The notes: generated from the letters alone by a model not told the origin. A stretch of 38,915 nt of DNA from Rubripirellula sp. (GCA_029245125.1 JAQWPZ010000167.1:1-38915); one strand, 5' to 3'; positions 17,491 to 27,721 are shown, counted from the stretch's first letter. Numbers and translations: made by a program.

Positions 17491-18531
17491 ATGCAGACTA
17501 GCCGAAGCCACGCCACCTCATGCACCATCGCCGCGATCGCATTGGCGATTGGTGCGACCTGTGCAGCGAATACCTCGAGCACCCCTCGCAAAGCAATGGA
17601 ACCGGCGCGTCCAGCCGATCCCCACAAAGTGCTTAGCAATGAGGCATGCATCAAATGCCACGCCCCCTCCGTCGAAGTTTGGCGGCGTACCCCGCACGCC
17701 AAAACGTTTGACGAGTTACATCGCCGACCAGAAGCGAAGCTAATCGCAAAAAAGTTACAACTAACGTCGATCAAGCATGACAATCGCTGCGTCGCTTGTC
17801 ATTACACGCAACAACATACAGCGGCGGGAGACCTGCACGTAATCGCGGGCGTTTCGTGTGAATCTTGCCACGGTGCCGCCAAGGATTGGAACGATCTGCA
17901 CCACGATTACGGTGGAGAAGGACTGACCAGGAAAGACGAGTCACCGGAACACCGCACTCAGCGCATCGCAGCCAGCATCGCAGCCGGCATGCGAAATCCA
18001 GTCAACGTTTATCTAGTCGCCCAAAGCTGCTTGAGATGCCATACAACCGCTGATGAGCAACTTGTAAATGTTGGCGGTCATTCCGCCGGCAGCCTCGACT
18101 TTGAATTTGTCTCGTGGAGCCAGGGCACCATCCGCCACAATTTTTCTCTCAGTGGTGGCCAAACGAATCAAGTCCGATCACCGGAAAAGCTAAGACTCAT
18201 GTTCGTCGCAGGCATGATTGCCGAACTGGAGGCTGCCCTGCGAGGCACAGCCGTTGCCACCCAGAAAGCGACCTACGGAGTCACCGTTGCCAAACGGGCA
18301 GCACGAGCGGCAGCACGCTTGAAAAGCGTTTCTCAAAAAGTGGAATCTCCAACCATCGATCAAATCCTCGAGGTGTTCCGCGGGATTTCACTAAAACTAA
18401 ACAACGAGCAACAACTCGTCACCGCAGCGAACGAAATTGCCGCTCTGGGATATCAGTTCGCTGAGCAACCATCCAGCGAAGACCTTTCACCGCTGGACAC
18501 TTTCATTCCGAAGCCAGATCGCTACAAATAG
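17491..18531 (+). CDS. Exported four-heme cytochrome c (cytochrome c554-like)
   Basis: 346 aa with a signal peptide (to about residue 26, GATCAA). Four CxxCH heme-binding motifs: CIKCH (53-57), CVACH (100-104), CESCH (123-127) and CLRCH (180-184). The spacing, and the segment VIAGVSCESCHGAAKDWN followed by a region between the third and fourth hemes, are typical of the cytochrome c554/NapC-like multiheme family. The last 160 residues carry no heme and are helical, rich in Ala and Lys. It probably moves electrons in the periplasm; the partner reductase or oxidase is not in the window. An ATG at 17480 is out of frame and is not the start. Confidence 0.9.
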   Translation: MQTSRSHATSCTIAAIALAIGATCAANTSSTPRKAMEPARPADPHKVLSNEACIKCHAPSVEVWRRTPHAKTFDELHRRPEAKLIAKKLQLTSIKHDNRCVACHYTQQHTAAGDLHVIAGVSCESCHGAAKDWNDLHHDYGGEGLTRKDESPEHRTQRIAASIAAGMRNPVNVYLVAQSCLRCHTTADEQLVNVGGHSAGSLDFEFVSWSQGTIRHNFSLSGGQTNQVRSPEKLRLMFVAGMIAELEAALRGTAVATQKATYGVTVAKRAARAAARLKSVSQKVESPTIDQILEVFRGISLKLNNEQQLVTAANEIAALGYQFAEQPSSEDLSPLDTFIPKPDRYK

Positions 18532-18602
18532 CCGCCGCTTACGCCAAATCGGCTCCATAAAAACGAACGGCCCGGCGGCAAATCAAGCAAAACAGCGAAC
18601 CG

Positions 18603-21600
18603 ATGCTCCAAATCCCTGTTATGTCGAGTCGCCAACAAGGGAACTTCTCGTCAAACAGGCTGAATAAAAACCGCGGAATTTGCATCCTGACAAGGTACGA
18701 TAGGGGTCGATCTAATCGTCTTGGTTGCTTTTCCACGTCGGCTCTCTCCGTGCATTCCCTGATTCACTGTACTCTCCGTTCTTGCGTCGCCTGCCTGGCA
18801 TTTGCCACGTTTGCATGCACACTTGACGCGCAGGAAGCAAAAGTGACGGCTGTCAAAGTCAGCGAAGAATCGGCGGTCCAACAAAGCAACAATGCTGGAC
18901 AACCCGATGCAACCGCGTCCCAAGCAGGCCAACCAAGTGGTGAAGAGAACAACGAGCCAAAACCAAAAACGGAACAGCCAGGTGACTCGCCAGAGCCAAA
19001 AGTAATTCGCCGCGATCAAGCGGATTCAATTGAAGGGAACCCCACTGAGCTGACCGCAACAGTTGGTGATGACGGTCGCGTTTCCTTCCAATTCCGCAAC
19101 CAAGGCTGGGTTGAATTGGTGCAATGGCTTGCTGACATCTCCGATCAACCACTGGATTGGCTTGAGTTGCCGTCTGACCGCGTCAACATGCGTTCGCCCG
19201 GGCGCTACACCGTTGAACAAACACGCGACTTGTTCAATCGCCATCTCTTGGCCCGCGGTTACACACTGTTGGAAATTGACGGTGGACTGACGATTGCGAA
19301 AACCGAAACGATCAACCCGGCCATGGTTCCACGGGTCGAAATCGATCAACTGTTCGACTTACAGCCCCACGCGTTCGTTCGCACATCACTAGACGTCGGC
19401 TGGTTATCCGCAGAAAAACTGGCTGCAGAATTGGCGCCGATGATTAGCGGCAACGGTAAATTAACCGCGCTGACAACCACCAACCGTATCGAAGCAATGG
19501 ATGCTGCGATAAATCTTCGACAGGTTGCCAAGTTGCTTAAACAAGAACTCGACGTCGACAGCATGGAAGCGCTGGCACCGGAATTCAAATTGCGTTTCCT
19601 ACCGGCGGAAGAAGCGAAGAAACTGCTGGAGCAGTTTCTTGGGGTTGAGAAAAAGTCCAATGCGCCCCTGACGCCGCAGCAAATGCAAATGCTGCAACAG
19701 ATGCGCGACCAGAATCCCAACGGGATGGCTGCGACCAAACCAAAAAATGAAATCGCCATCGTGGCGAACACACGTCAGAACTCCGTTATTATCCGAGCCC
19801 CGCCCGACCGCGTTGCTGCGGCGATGCAATTCCTAAAACGCATCGACATGCCGAGTGACGCGATCGTGTCTTTGACCGACATACAAACACGCGTTCAAGT
19901 CTTCCGTTTGACCTCGCTCGATCCAGAAAAACTGATCGAGATCGTTGGCGATATGAACATCCTGGAACCCACTACCAGGGTCAGCATCGACAGTGAAAAC
20001 AACGCACTGATTGTGTCTGGATCGGCCGCAGATCGGTTCGTCATTGATTCCCTGATCAAGCGACTTGATGGAAGTGGGCGGCGATTCGAAGTACTCCCAC
20101 TGCGGCGATTGAACCCAGTCGAGGTTGCCGAATCGATCGACTTTTTGATGGGGCAAAAAGAGGACGGTGACAAAGACGAACAACGTCGAAATTACATGTA
20201 TGGTTACTACGGAAATCAACAAGAGAAAAAACGCGAAAAGGACAAGTTCCGGGTCGCCGCAAACTCACGCTATCGACAGATCTTACTGTGGGCAAATGAA
20301 TGGGAGCTCGAAGAAGTCCAGTCGCTGTTGGTCAAGCTTGGTGAGTTTCCGCCATCCGGTGGCGATCGACGCACCATGCGGGCAATTGATGCCTCGGCAA
20401 CTCCCGAGACTTATGATTACCTGCAGCGTTTGAAAGAACAATGGAATCGCCTCTCCCCGAACCAACTTGAGTTACCCGCCCAAGAGAGTTTTAAGGACCC
20501 CAACCAGAGGCCACCTCAAGTCAATCAATCGGACACTGACGCGGCAAATACCCAGCGTGAAGACACCCAAAAGGAAGAGCCCGAGCAGCAAGACAATGCG
20601 ACAGACGACCGCAACAAGGATGAGCAGAGTGCACCCAATGACGCAACCTTGGCTCAATTCGCAATTGCTCCTAGCGTTCGTTTTACTGCGACTCAACAGG
20701 AAGAGAGTTCGCGGGTGGAAGATCAAGGCACCGGGTCGGATTCCCAGATTGGCCGTCCCAATGCTTTGCCACCCATTCGCTCCTCTCGCGATTTCGATCG
20801 CTTGTTTGCTCCGACCAAGCCCGACAGGAACCCACAACGCAATGGCGACGCTGACGCAGCACCCGCCGCTATTCGAATCGAGATCGACACCGACGGCAAT
20901 CTGCTACTCGTGAGCCCCGATGTGGCTGCCTTAGACCGCTTGGAGAATCTGATGCTGCAAATCACTCCACCCAAACGGCCGTATCAGGTTTTTCATATCG
21001 AACATGCTTCGGCCTCTTGGATGCGTTTAAATCTTAAAGATTACTTTGAAGATGAAGATGATTCCGAAGGAACAGATCCGTTCGACATGATGTATTGGGG
21101 CTATGACATTCCCAACAACGATGCACCTGCCCCCGCTGGACTTGGCAAAAGTTCAAAGCTGCGATTCATTGACGACCTAGACACGAATACCTTGGTTGTC
21201 AGTGGCGCAACGAATGAACAACTGCGCACTATTTCGGAATTGATCAAATTGTGGGACGTGCCAGAACCAGTCAACAAACGAAAGACTCGGTTCACCAAGT
21301 TAGTGAGTATCGCATACGGCAAAGCGGATCAAATCGCCGAAACAATCAAAGATGCCTATCGGGATCTGTTAAGCAGCAATGACAGAACCTTTGCACAAGG
21401 CGGCCAAAATCCGGGCGGACGTGGTGACGGAGCTACCAAGGAAGCGAAAAAGAGTCGGGATGGGAACGGAAGTGGTTTACAATCCGAGAGTGGAAAAGAT
21501 GGTGGTGGCGCCAACTTTTCTTTCAAGGGCAAGCTTTCAATCGGCGTTGATAACGTCGGAAACACGCTCTTGGTGAGTGCCGAAGGTGAACCGTTGCTCG

Positions 21601-21830
21601 ATCTGGTTGTTGACATGGTCAAACAGCTAGATGAAGCAGCACGCCCCCAAGGAGAAGTCCAGGTCATGGAACTGCCTGGCGGAATCAGCGCTCGTGGTCT
21701 GCAAAATGCGTTACGTCCTCTTGGAATACAGGCCGAGGTAACGCCGTTAAAGCGGCCCGCCGCCGGTACGAAAAACGGCAAAAAACGACGATCAACAACG
21801 GGCGCCAAAGCTCAGACAGTCCCCCGATAG
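18603..21830 (+). CDS. Exported protein with repeated secretin N-domains, no secretin channel domain
   Basis: Up to 1075 aa. The first 49 residues look non-coding in character; a GTG at 18750 directly precedes a good signal peptide (HSLIHCTLRSCVACLAFATFACTLDA), so the real protein may be 1026 aa. After a Gln/Glu/Pro-rich linker come several secretin N1/NolW-like units, recognisable by the recurring pattern N-(A/T)-L-(I/V/L)-V-S-(G/A) followed by a helix and 'L(I/V)K.LD': NALIVSGSAADRF, NTLVVSGATNEQL, NTLLVSAEGEPLL. Between units lie low-complexity segments rich in Q, E, D and N. The C-terminus is basic (GKKRRSTTGAKAQ) and there is no beta-barrel secretin domain. Large exported N-domain proteins of this sort are frequent in planctomycetes, function unknown. 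Confidence 0.8.
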   Translation: MLQIPVMSSRQQGNFSSNRLNKNRGICILTRYDRGRSNRLGCFSTSALSVHSLIHCTLRSCVACLAFATFACTLDAQEAKVTAVKVSEESAVQQSNNAGQPDATASQAGQPSGEENNEPKPKTEQPGDSPEPKVIRRDQADSIEGNPTELTATVGDDGRVSFQFRNQGWVELVQWLADISDQPLDWLELPSDRVNMRSPGRYTVEQTRDLFNRHLLARGYTLLEIDGGLTIAKTETINPAMVPRVEIDQLFDLQPHAFVRTSLDVGWLSAEKLAAELAPMISGNGKLTALTTTNRIEAMDAAINLRQVAKLLKQELDVDSMEALAPEFKLRFLPAEEAKKLLEQFLGVEKKSNAPLTPQQMQMLQQMRDQNPNGMAATKPKNEIAIVANTRQNSVIIRAPPDRVAAAMQFLKRIDMPSDAIVSLTDIQTRVQVFRLTSLDPEKLIEIVGDMNILEPTTRVSIDSENNALIVSGSAADRFVIDSLIKRLDGSGRRFEVLPLRRLNPVEVAESIDFLMGQKEDGDKDEQRRNYMYGYYGNQQEKKREKDKFRVAANSRYRQILLWANEWELEEVQSLLVKLGEFPPSGGDRRTMRAIDASATPETYDYLQRLKEQWNRLSPNQLELPAQESFKDPNQRPPQVNQSDTDAANTQREDTQKEEPEQQDNATDDRNKDEQSAPNDATLAQFAIAPSVRFTATQQEESSRVEDQGTGSDSQIGRPNALPPIRSSRDFDRLFAPTKPDRNPQRNGDADAAPAAIRIEIDTDGNLLLVSPDVAALDRLENLMLQITPPKRPYQVFHIEHASASWMRLNLKDYFEDEDDSEGTDPFDMMYWGYDIPNNDAPAPAGLGKSSKLRFIDDLDTNTLVVSGATNEQLRTISELIKLWDVPEPVNKRKTRFTKLVSIAYGKADQIAETIKDAYRDLLSSNDRTFAQGGQNPGGRGDGATKEAKKSRDGNGSGLQSESGKDGGGANFSFKGKLSIGVDNVGNTLLVSAEGEPLLDLVVDMVKQLDEAARPQGEVQVMELPGGISARGLQNALRPLGIQAEVTPLKRPAAGTKNGKKRRSTTGAKAQTVPR

Positions 21831-21989
21831 AGCGGTAAATCGACTGCTGATGCTTGAATTCCCGTGTAAATAGGCGTGCATTGCCAAAGCAGGCCCGGAA
21901 TGATGCAGGATTGGCAAGGCATGCCCGAAACGGGATGGGATTGGTACATTGGATGAGTCCAGAGCTGCCCACCCCCACCCTCCGAAACA

Positions 21990-24806
21990 ATGCGGCCGAT
22001 GCATCGCTCTTCTTCGCATCGTTCTTTTTCGCATCGTTGGTCGCGATGGACCCTGAAGCGATCGCCATGGATTCTTTGCGGCTGGTTGCTGCTGGCAGTC
22101 GCCATTCGCGTCGCTGCACCTAGCTGGTCCGACGTCGCTTACGACGGTGACTTTGAGTACCTACCAGACGAGATGAGCAGCGTTGCCGGGGGGCATCTTC
22201 TAGATGACGCATTCCCCGGTGATCGTTCACGCAGCCAAATCGTGCTCGTCTTGGCTCGTGATGATGCGAAGTTCAGCAAGAGTGACGAAATTGTCGGACT
22301 CGACTTGCTAAGACGTCTCTACCACCGCTTAGCAGAGGTGAGCTGGCAACGTGCTATAGAGAGCGGATACGAGGGCGGACCGCCCGTCGAGGGAGCAGCT
22401 TGGTCCAACTGGATTCAATTGACCCGGGATGCGTTAGACCAAAGCATCGCGGCCGACGAAGTGTTTTATGGTTTACTCGACGAACGCGTGCCCAGTGACG
22501 CGCCGACGATGTACGAACCACGGATGGCAATCGCCCACTGGGACCGAGGCAAGTTGCTGGAAGCCTGGGGAGAATCCGAAGAATCGGTCGGTGAAGATTT
22601 TGAAGCGGCCTTGATATTGATGCCCCAACTCCCGACGGTCGCCACCGACATCGAAGATCGTTCACTTGATCCCTGGAACTCACTACTCGATGTGCTGTCT
22701 TGGAATGATACCGTCATTGGCAGCAGAATGCGCAAAGAGCAATCGCGGTTGGCGATCCTAAAGTTGTCCAGTGAGTTAGCGGCAACCGGAAACATTGCCA
22801 CCGTCGAAGCGATTCACGAACTGACCGCCGAAGTACTCCATTACAGCGCAAGATTTACAGAACCAGGGTTGGAATTGTTGACGACTGGTTCAGCGGCCAT
22901 CGGGGGTGAAACTCTGACTGCGGCTCGCGATGCAATTCGCTACACCGAGTGGATCACCGTCGCGATGATCTTGCTGATCTTGGCAGCCGTCTATCGAGCA
23001 CCGCTGCTGGTTTTGATCCCCATGGTTTCCATCGGCGTCGCAGTTTTGGTGTCGACGTCATTGGTTTTGCTGCTGACCAATTGGTCGATGATGGGCATCG
23101 TTCCGTTCCTTGATATTCGAATCTTCACCACCAGCCGCATCTTCATTGTGGTGATCCTGTTCGGAGCGGGCACCGACTATTGCTTATTCCTGATCTCCCG
23201 TTTACGCGAAGAGGCGGCGAGAGCGGATTGGCCGGAGGCGTGCGAAAATGCACTCACTGGCGTCATGGGTGCTTTACTGGGAAGTGCCTTAACGACGGTA
23301 GTTGGATTAGCGATGTTGTGGATCGCCGACTTTGGGAAATTCCATTACACCGGCCCCATCGTTGCAATTTGCTTACTGGTAGGCCTGCTGGTCTGCACCA
23401 CACTCACACCGGCGATGCTGCGACTTGCCGGTCCCGCTGTGTTTTGGCCGACGAGGGTCAAACTGGTTGGTCCGCAACCACCGTCGCTGCTTCCGCTCGA
23501 ACGAGCCAACCGCCGCTGGGTCCCTGCTGACCTGTGGAACTGGATCGCTTTGATGCTGACGCGACGCCCCTTTGCCACGCTGGTGATTGGTCTATTCGTG
23601 CTAATGATTCCAGCGGGCTTTGGCTTCCAGCATGAAGACTCAGTCACCTATGACCTGAGCAGTCAACTCAATCACTCCGCCCCCAGTCGCCGCGGACTTC
23701 GCTTGATGCAGCGACACTTTGACATCGGTGAGATCACTCCCGTCACCGTTCTCTTGTTACGGCAGGAGGATACGCCTCGCAAAGAGTTCGAGAAACAGAT
23801 CCAATCGCTGTCGGAAAAAATCTACACAGTCCAAGGGGTTTCAACCGTCCGCACAGCCGCTGATCCGCTGGGCGATTTCCCGCCTGATCGCGACATGGGC
23901 TTGCTTAGCAAGGATGCGTGGCGGAGAAGGGCGTTGCGGAATCATCGAGTCGCCCAGCAGTATTTCTTTTCATCGCTTCCGAAATTCGAAAACCGGCTCG
24001 CGCGACTAGACGTTACGATCGACGGCGATCCCTTTTCAGTCGACACAGCAAACATCGTTACCAAGGTTGGACAGTTTGTTGAGTATCAAACGGGGGTCGA
24101 AGGCTCGAAATGGCAAGATGCTACGGTTCTATTGACCGGAACCACGCCTTCCATCATCGACTTGCGAAGCGTCACGTTACGAGACAATCGAAAAATAAAG
24201 ATCGCAGTTGTGATCGCGGTCTTTGCAGTTCTCGTCCTCGTCATTCGCCGCGTCTGGCTCTGTATCTATCTGATCATCACAGTATTGATCAGTTACTACG
24301 CAACACTCGGATTGACACTACTGTTTTTTCAGCGTGCTTATGGAGATGACTTTGTCGGGCTGGATTGGAAACTCCCATTGTTTCTGTTCGTCATCTTGGT
24401 GGCCGTTGGCCAAGACTACAACGTCTACCTGGTCACTCGAATTGCGGAGGAACAGAGAAAGATGGGTTGGCTGGCCGCGATTCGCAAAGCGGTTGCAAAA
24501 ACTGGCGGCATCATCACTGCCTGCGGTTTAGTAATGGCCGCCACCTTCTTCAGCATGACTGCGTCGGCTTGGTTTCCGCCGATCGCGGCTTGGCTGGGAC
24601 TGCCCAATGCCAATAGCGGCCCAGCGTTACGAGGCATCATCGAACTCGGGTTCGCTCTCGGCTTGGGCGTCTTGATCGACACCTTCTACGTCCGCACGAT
24701 CTTGGTACCAAGCGCCGTCGCCCTGTTTGGACGAATCGCTACCAACCAGCGTCAAGCAACCGACCCACTGAATACTGAATCGACAGTTGACTCCTCAGAG
24801 GCTTGA
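21990..24806 (+). CDS. MMPL/RND family exporter
   Basis: 938 aa. An Arg/Ser/His-rich N-terminus leads into TM1 (about residues 26-44), a soluble extracytoplasmic domain of about 270 residues, then a block of five to six TM helices; this is repeated in the second half. Both halves contain the MMPL hallmark in a TM helix: GAGTDYCLFLISRLREE (Asp396) and VGQDYNVYLVTRIAEE (Asp809), the proton-relay positions. Members export lipids, glycolipids or hopanoid-type molecules with proton-motive force. The gene lies 160 bp after the secretin-N-domain gene on the same strand and may be co-transcribed. No membrane-fusion protein or outer-membrane channel is nearby. Confidence 0.92.
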   Translation: MRPMHRSSSHRSFSHRWSRWTLKRSPWILCGWLLLAVAIRVAAPSWSDVAYDGDFEYLPDEMSSVAGGHLLDDAFPGDRSRSQIVLVLARDDAKFSKSDEIVGLDLLRRLYHRLAEVSWQRAIESGYEGGPPVEGAAWSNWIQLTRDALDQSIAADEVFYGLLDERVPSDAPTMYEPRMAIAHWDRGKLLEAWGESEESVGEDFEAALILMPQLPTVATDIEDRSLDPWNSLLDVLSWNDTVIGSRMRKEQSRLAILKLSSELAATGNIATVEAIHELTAEVLHYSARFTEPGLELLTTGSAAIGGETLTAARDAIRYTEWITVAMILLILAAVYRAPLLVLIPMVSIGVAVLVSTSLVLLLTNWSMMGIVPFLDIRIFTTSRIFIVVILFGAGTDYCLFLISRLREEAARADWPEACENALTGVMGALLGSALTTVVGLAMLWIADFGKFHYTGPIVAICLLVGLLVCTTLTPAMLRLAGPAVFWPTRVKLVGPQPPSLLPLERANRRWVPADLWNWIALMLTRRPFATLVIGLFVLMIPAGFGFQHEDSVTYDLSSQLNHSAPSRRGLRLMQRHFDIGEITPVTVLLLRQEDTPRKEFEKQIQSLSEKIYTVQGVSTVRTAADPLGDFPPDRDMGLLSKDAWRRRALRNHRVAQQYFFSSLPKFENRLARLDVTIDGDPFSVDTANIVTKVGQFVEYQTGVEGSKWQDATVLLTGTTPSIIDLRSVTLRDNRKIKIAVVIAVFAVLVLVIRRVWLCIYLIITVLISYYATLGLTLLFFQRAYGDDFVGLDWKLPLFLFVILVAVGQDYNVYLVTRIAEEQRKMGWLAAIRKAVAKTGGIITACGLVMAATFFSMTASAWFPPIAAWLGLPNANSGPALRGIIELGFALGLGVLIDTFYVRTILVPSAVALFGRIATNQRQATDPLNTESTVDSSEA

Positions 24807-24908
24807 ATCCGACCGCAACCGACAGCGTTCGCCTCGCCAGAATCGACGGGGTTCAATCGGGACAGAGACGCGAGCACGCAAAAGATTCGATCGCGTGGAA
24901 ATCGAACC

Positions 24909-25388
24909 TCAGTCGCCAACACCAAGATCGTCATCCAACGCATCAAGAATCAGCTTCAATTCAGCTTCTTCATGCGCAATGAACTGCTGCTGAAACCTCT
25001 GGTAGGCGTTTAGAAACTTCGTCACGTGTTCCGTGTTGTCGGTGTTAACTTCCAACACATTGTCAGCCAACCCACGAATTGTCTTGAACAAATTCGGATG
25101 TTGACTTCGCAGGCACTCAGCACTGACCGACAATTGAGGTGCGTGATTGACCGCATCTTCAAAATAGCCATATGCCTCTTCAAGCGAGAAGTGCAACGCT
25201 AATTGATCACATAGCTGCTCCAGTAATCCGACCAATTCCGGCCAATGATTGACGGCAGTTTGGTAGTGTTCGGAAAGCGGTGCAATCCGATCTACGATCG
25301 CTTTCAAATCATGGTTATCGTCCTTGATATCCTTTAGGAACGCGGCATTGACCGCTAAGCGTCGAGTTTTGCTGTCAGTGTTTTCCAT
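24909..25388 (-). CDS. Hemerythrin-like (HHE) protein
   Basis: 159 aa, all helical, with GGAG seven bases before the ATG. Candidate di-iron ligands follow the hemerythrin pattern: DDNHDL (His near residue 26), LALHFSLEEAYGYFE (His and Glu near residue 67), SQHPNLF (His near residue 100) and FIAHEEAEL (His and Glu near residue 137). The protein would bind a non-heme di-iron centre for oxygen or NO binding, or iron handling, in the cytoplasm. It is convergent with the MMPL gene and on the same strand as epmA, 64 bp downstream of it, so the two could share a transcript. Confidence 0.85.
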   Translation of the reverse strand: MENTDSKTRRLAVNAAFLKDIKDDNHDLKAIVDRIAPLSEHYQTAVNHWPELVGLLEQLCDQLALHFSLEEAYGYFEDAVNHAPQLSVSAECLRSQHPNLFKTIRGLADNVLEVNTDNTEHVTKFLNAYQRFQQQFIAHEEAELKLILDALDDDLGVGD

Positions 25389-25452
25389 GTTTATCTCCGA
25401 TCGAACAACACTTCAGTCTAGCGGGCATTTGGGGTCAATGCGAATTACAACC

Positions 25453-26439
25453 TCATGCCAATTCAATCGGAAACGCTAAAACTTTTTCGATCTCAGCTCT
25501 GCCCGTGCGCACCATCAATAGACGATCAACCCCCATTGCGACGCCAGAACAGGGAGGTAAACCAATTTGCATCGCTTTCAAAAAACGTTCCGGCAGAGGC
25601 AATGTTTTTTTTCCAATTTGCGAACGTTCGCGATTAAATTTCTCGAATCTTTCCTGCAATACAACAGGATCCCCAAGTTCGTGGTAGCCATTGGCCAATT
25701 CGACACCATCGACAAACAGCTCAAACCGCGCCGCACAATCGGGATCATCCTCAGCGACTCTCGCTAACGCCGCTTGGCTCAGCGGATAATTCCTCACAAT
25801 CACAGGCCGCTTTTTTCCCAAACTTGGCTGAACCGCCAACGACCAAAGTGCTTCCAACAATCCATCACGATCACCGGCCAAAGAGATTGCTAAATCAGCG
25901 GTTGCCGAGTCGCCCTCAGTATCCGAAATACAATCCTGTAAAACATCCAGTTCAACCTCGATGGGATCAAACGCAAACTGATCGTGGAACAAACTGCGAT
26001 AGCAGACCACATCGAAACCATCTCGAGCCAGCAATTGGTTGGCCAAGCTACCGAGCAACCGAACGCCATCCTCGTAGCCCGCATCCAATTGGTACCATTC
26101 CAGCATGGTAAATTCGAGATTGTGTTCTGCCCCCCGTTCACCGCTGCGAAATGCTGGCCCAATGCTATAAATCGATGGGGCGCCCGCTGCCAGCATCCGT
26201 TTCATCGCTGCTTCAGGTGAGGTCTGTAAAAAATAACGATCCGGCACATCAACCGACAAACCGAATTGTTCACTTGAAACGGCAATCGGATCAATGTGCA
26301 AATCGACAATGCACTCACGCGACAAACAAGGTGGCTGCACCTCCCAAAAGTCTCGCTCATCAAACCAGGCCCGGATTTCACGCATCAACTGTGCCCGGTC
26401 ACGGATCACAGCGAGTAAGCTTTCCTTTGGATCATTCAT
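25453..26439 (-). CDS. epmA: EF-P lysine ligase, lysyl-tRNA synthetase paralogue
   Basis: 328 aa from the ATG at 26439, close to the 325 aa of E. coli EpmA. The frame continues to 26595 but the extension has no family similarity. Class II synthetase motifs are present without the anticodon-binding domain: YFLQTSPEAAMKRML, FRSGERGAEHNLEFTMLEWY (motif 2) and GVAMGVDRLLMV (motif 3). EpmA attaches beta-lysine to a conserved Lys of elongation factor P and so helps ribosomes through poly-proline stretches. EpmB (the aminomutase making beta-lysine) and efp are not in the window. Divergent from the ThiF-like gene. Confidence 0.9.
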   Translation of the reverse strand: MNDPKESLLAVIRDRAQLMREIRAWFDERDFWEVQPPCLSRECIVDLHIDPIAVSSEQFGLSVDVPDRYFLQTSPEAAMKRMLAAGAPSIYSIGPAFRSGERGAEHNLEFTMLEWYQLDAGYEDGVRLLGSLANQLLARDGFDVVCYRSLFHDQFAFDPIEVELDVLQDCISDTEGDSATADLAISLAGDRDGLLEALWSLAVQPSLGKKRPVIVRNYPLSQAALARVAEDDPDCAARFELFVDGVELANGYHELGDPVVLQERFEKFNRERSQIGKKTLPLPERFLKAMQIGLPPCSGVAMGVDRLLMVRTGRAEIEKVLAFPIELA

Positions 26440-26677
26440 AGCAGAATTAGAATTGATGGCAGTAAAATTGCGGAGGGGTGTTGCGTCTGGAATCGGAGAA
26501 GGGTGGCCGACCGGTTTTCGAACCGCAAGTTCCAGCTTAAAACCGAAGAGGCATGAAAAACTGGTGAGTTGCTTAAATTGGCTGGTTACTCGCAAATCAG
26601 TGGCTGGTCACTCGCGGCGACTGCCGTCCTGACGCTGACTCCACTAAAATCCCGGCACGCTCAAACTTTGGATCATT

Positions 26678-27721
26678 ATGGATTCCGCTTCCGATCGCTA
26701 CGCACGCCAAGTCCAATACAGCCCCATCGGTGCTGACGGGCAGGCACAGATCGGCAATGCGACCGTTGCTGTGCTGGGTTGCGGCGCATTGGGCACTGTC
26801 GCTGCCGAACTTCTCGCACGTGCAGGTGTTGGCCATTTACGGGTGATCGACCGCGATGTCGTGGAATGGAGCAACTTGCAACGTCAGTCCCTGTTCGGAG
26901 AGCAAGATGCCCGCGAGGGAAGATCAAAGGCGGATGCCGCTTGCCAGCGATTAATGGGCATCAATTCCGAAATCGAGCTGACGCCAATCGTCACTGATGT
27001 GAATTCGGGAAACATGGATTCGATCCTGAGTGGTTGCGACCTGATCATCGACGCAGCCGACAACTTTTTGATTCGATTTTTATTGAACGATTGGTCATTG
27101 CGCAGTCAGACACCATGGGTTCACGGTGGCTGCATCGGGGCGACAGGACAAGTTCGCCTCTTCGATGGCCAAGGCTCACCTTGCTTTCGTTGCTTGGTTC
27201 CCGAACCGCCACCCGCTTCTGCGGTCGATACCTGCGATACGGCGGGTGTGGTTGGGGCAGCCACACATCTGATTGCCAGTCTGCAAGCAATCGAGGCGAT
27301 CAAGTGGCTCTCGGGAAATCGATCCGCTGTGGATGGAAACTTAAAATCAGTGGATCTATGGAGCAATCGTATTCGCTCGCTGACACTCTCTCCGGGGATT
27401 TCACAAAACTGCCCGGCCTGCAAAGACAGGCAATACGAGTTCCTGGAAGGTGACCGAGCCGTGCACAGTGAATCAGCGGCCGCTCTGTGCGGTCGTGATG
27501 CCGTCCAAATCAGTCGGCCGCACGAACATGATGTCGATTTGTCGCTGTATGTTCAGCGATGGGAATCGGTTGGCCGCGTCCAATCAACACCTTTCTTTGT
27601 AAGACTGTTTCCCGATGCAGAACATAGCGTGACACTCTTTCGTGATGGTCGCGTTGTGATCACTGGCACCTCCGAGATCAGCGAAGCCAGAACGTTGTGT
27701 GACCGATTTGTCGGTGGATAA
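26678..27721 (+). CDS. ThiF/MoeB-family adenylyltransferase (E1-like)
   Basis: 347 aa. It starts with RYARQVQYSPIGADGQ, the usual opening of MoeB/ThiF proteins. The nucleotide-binding loop is GCGALG (residues 34-39), followed by VIDRDVVEWSNLQRQ with the acidic and Arg residues that contact ATP. A zinc site is complete: C169-x-x-C172 and C245-x-x-C248. C186 in VDTCDTAGVVG corresponds to the Cys used by ThiF and Uba4-type enzymes. It therefore should adenylate the C-terminal Gly-Gly of a small sulfur carrier such as ThiS or MoaD. About 95 extra residues at the C-terminus (ending VTLFRDGRVVITGTSE...) replace the rhodanese domain found in some relatives. No carrier-protein gene is adjacent, so thiamine versus molybdopterin use cannot be decided. 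Confidence 0.9.
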   Translation: MDSASDRYARQVQYSPIGADGQAQIGNATVAVLGCGALGTVAAELLARAGVGHLRVIDRDVVEWSNLQRQSLFGEQDAREGRSKADAACQRLMGINSEIELTPIVTDVNSGNMDSILSGCDLIIDAADNFLIRFLLNDWSLRSQTPWVHGGCIGATGQVRLFDGQGSPCFRCLVPEPPPASAVDTCDTAGVVGAATHLIASLQAIEAIKWLSGNRSAVDGNLKSVDLWSNRIRSLTLSPGISQNCPACKDRQYEFLEGDRAVHSESAAALCGRDAVQISRPHEHDVDLSLYVQRWESVGRVQSTPFFVRLFPDAEHSVTLFRDGRVVITGTSEISEARTLCDRFVGG

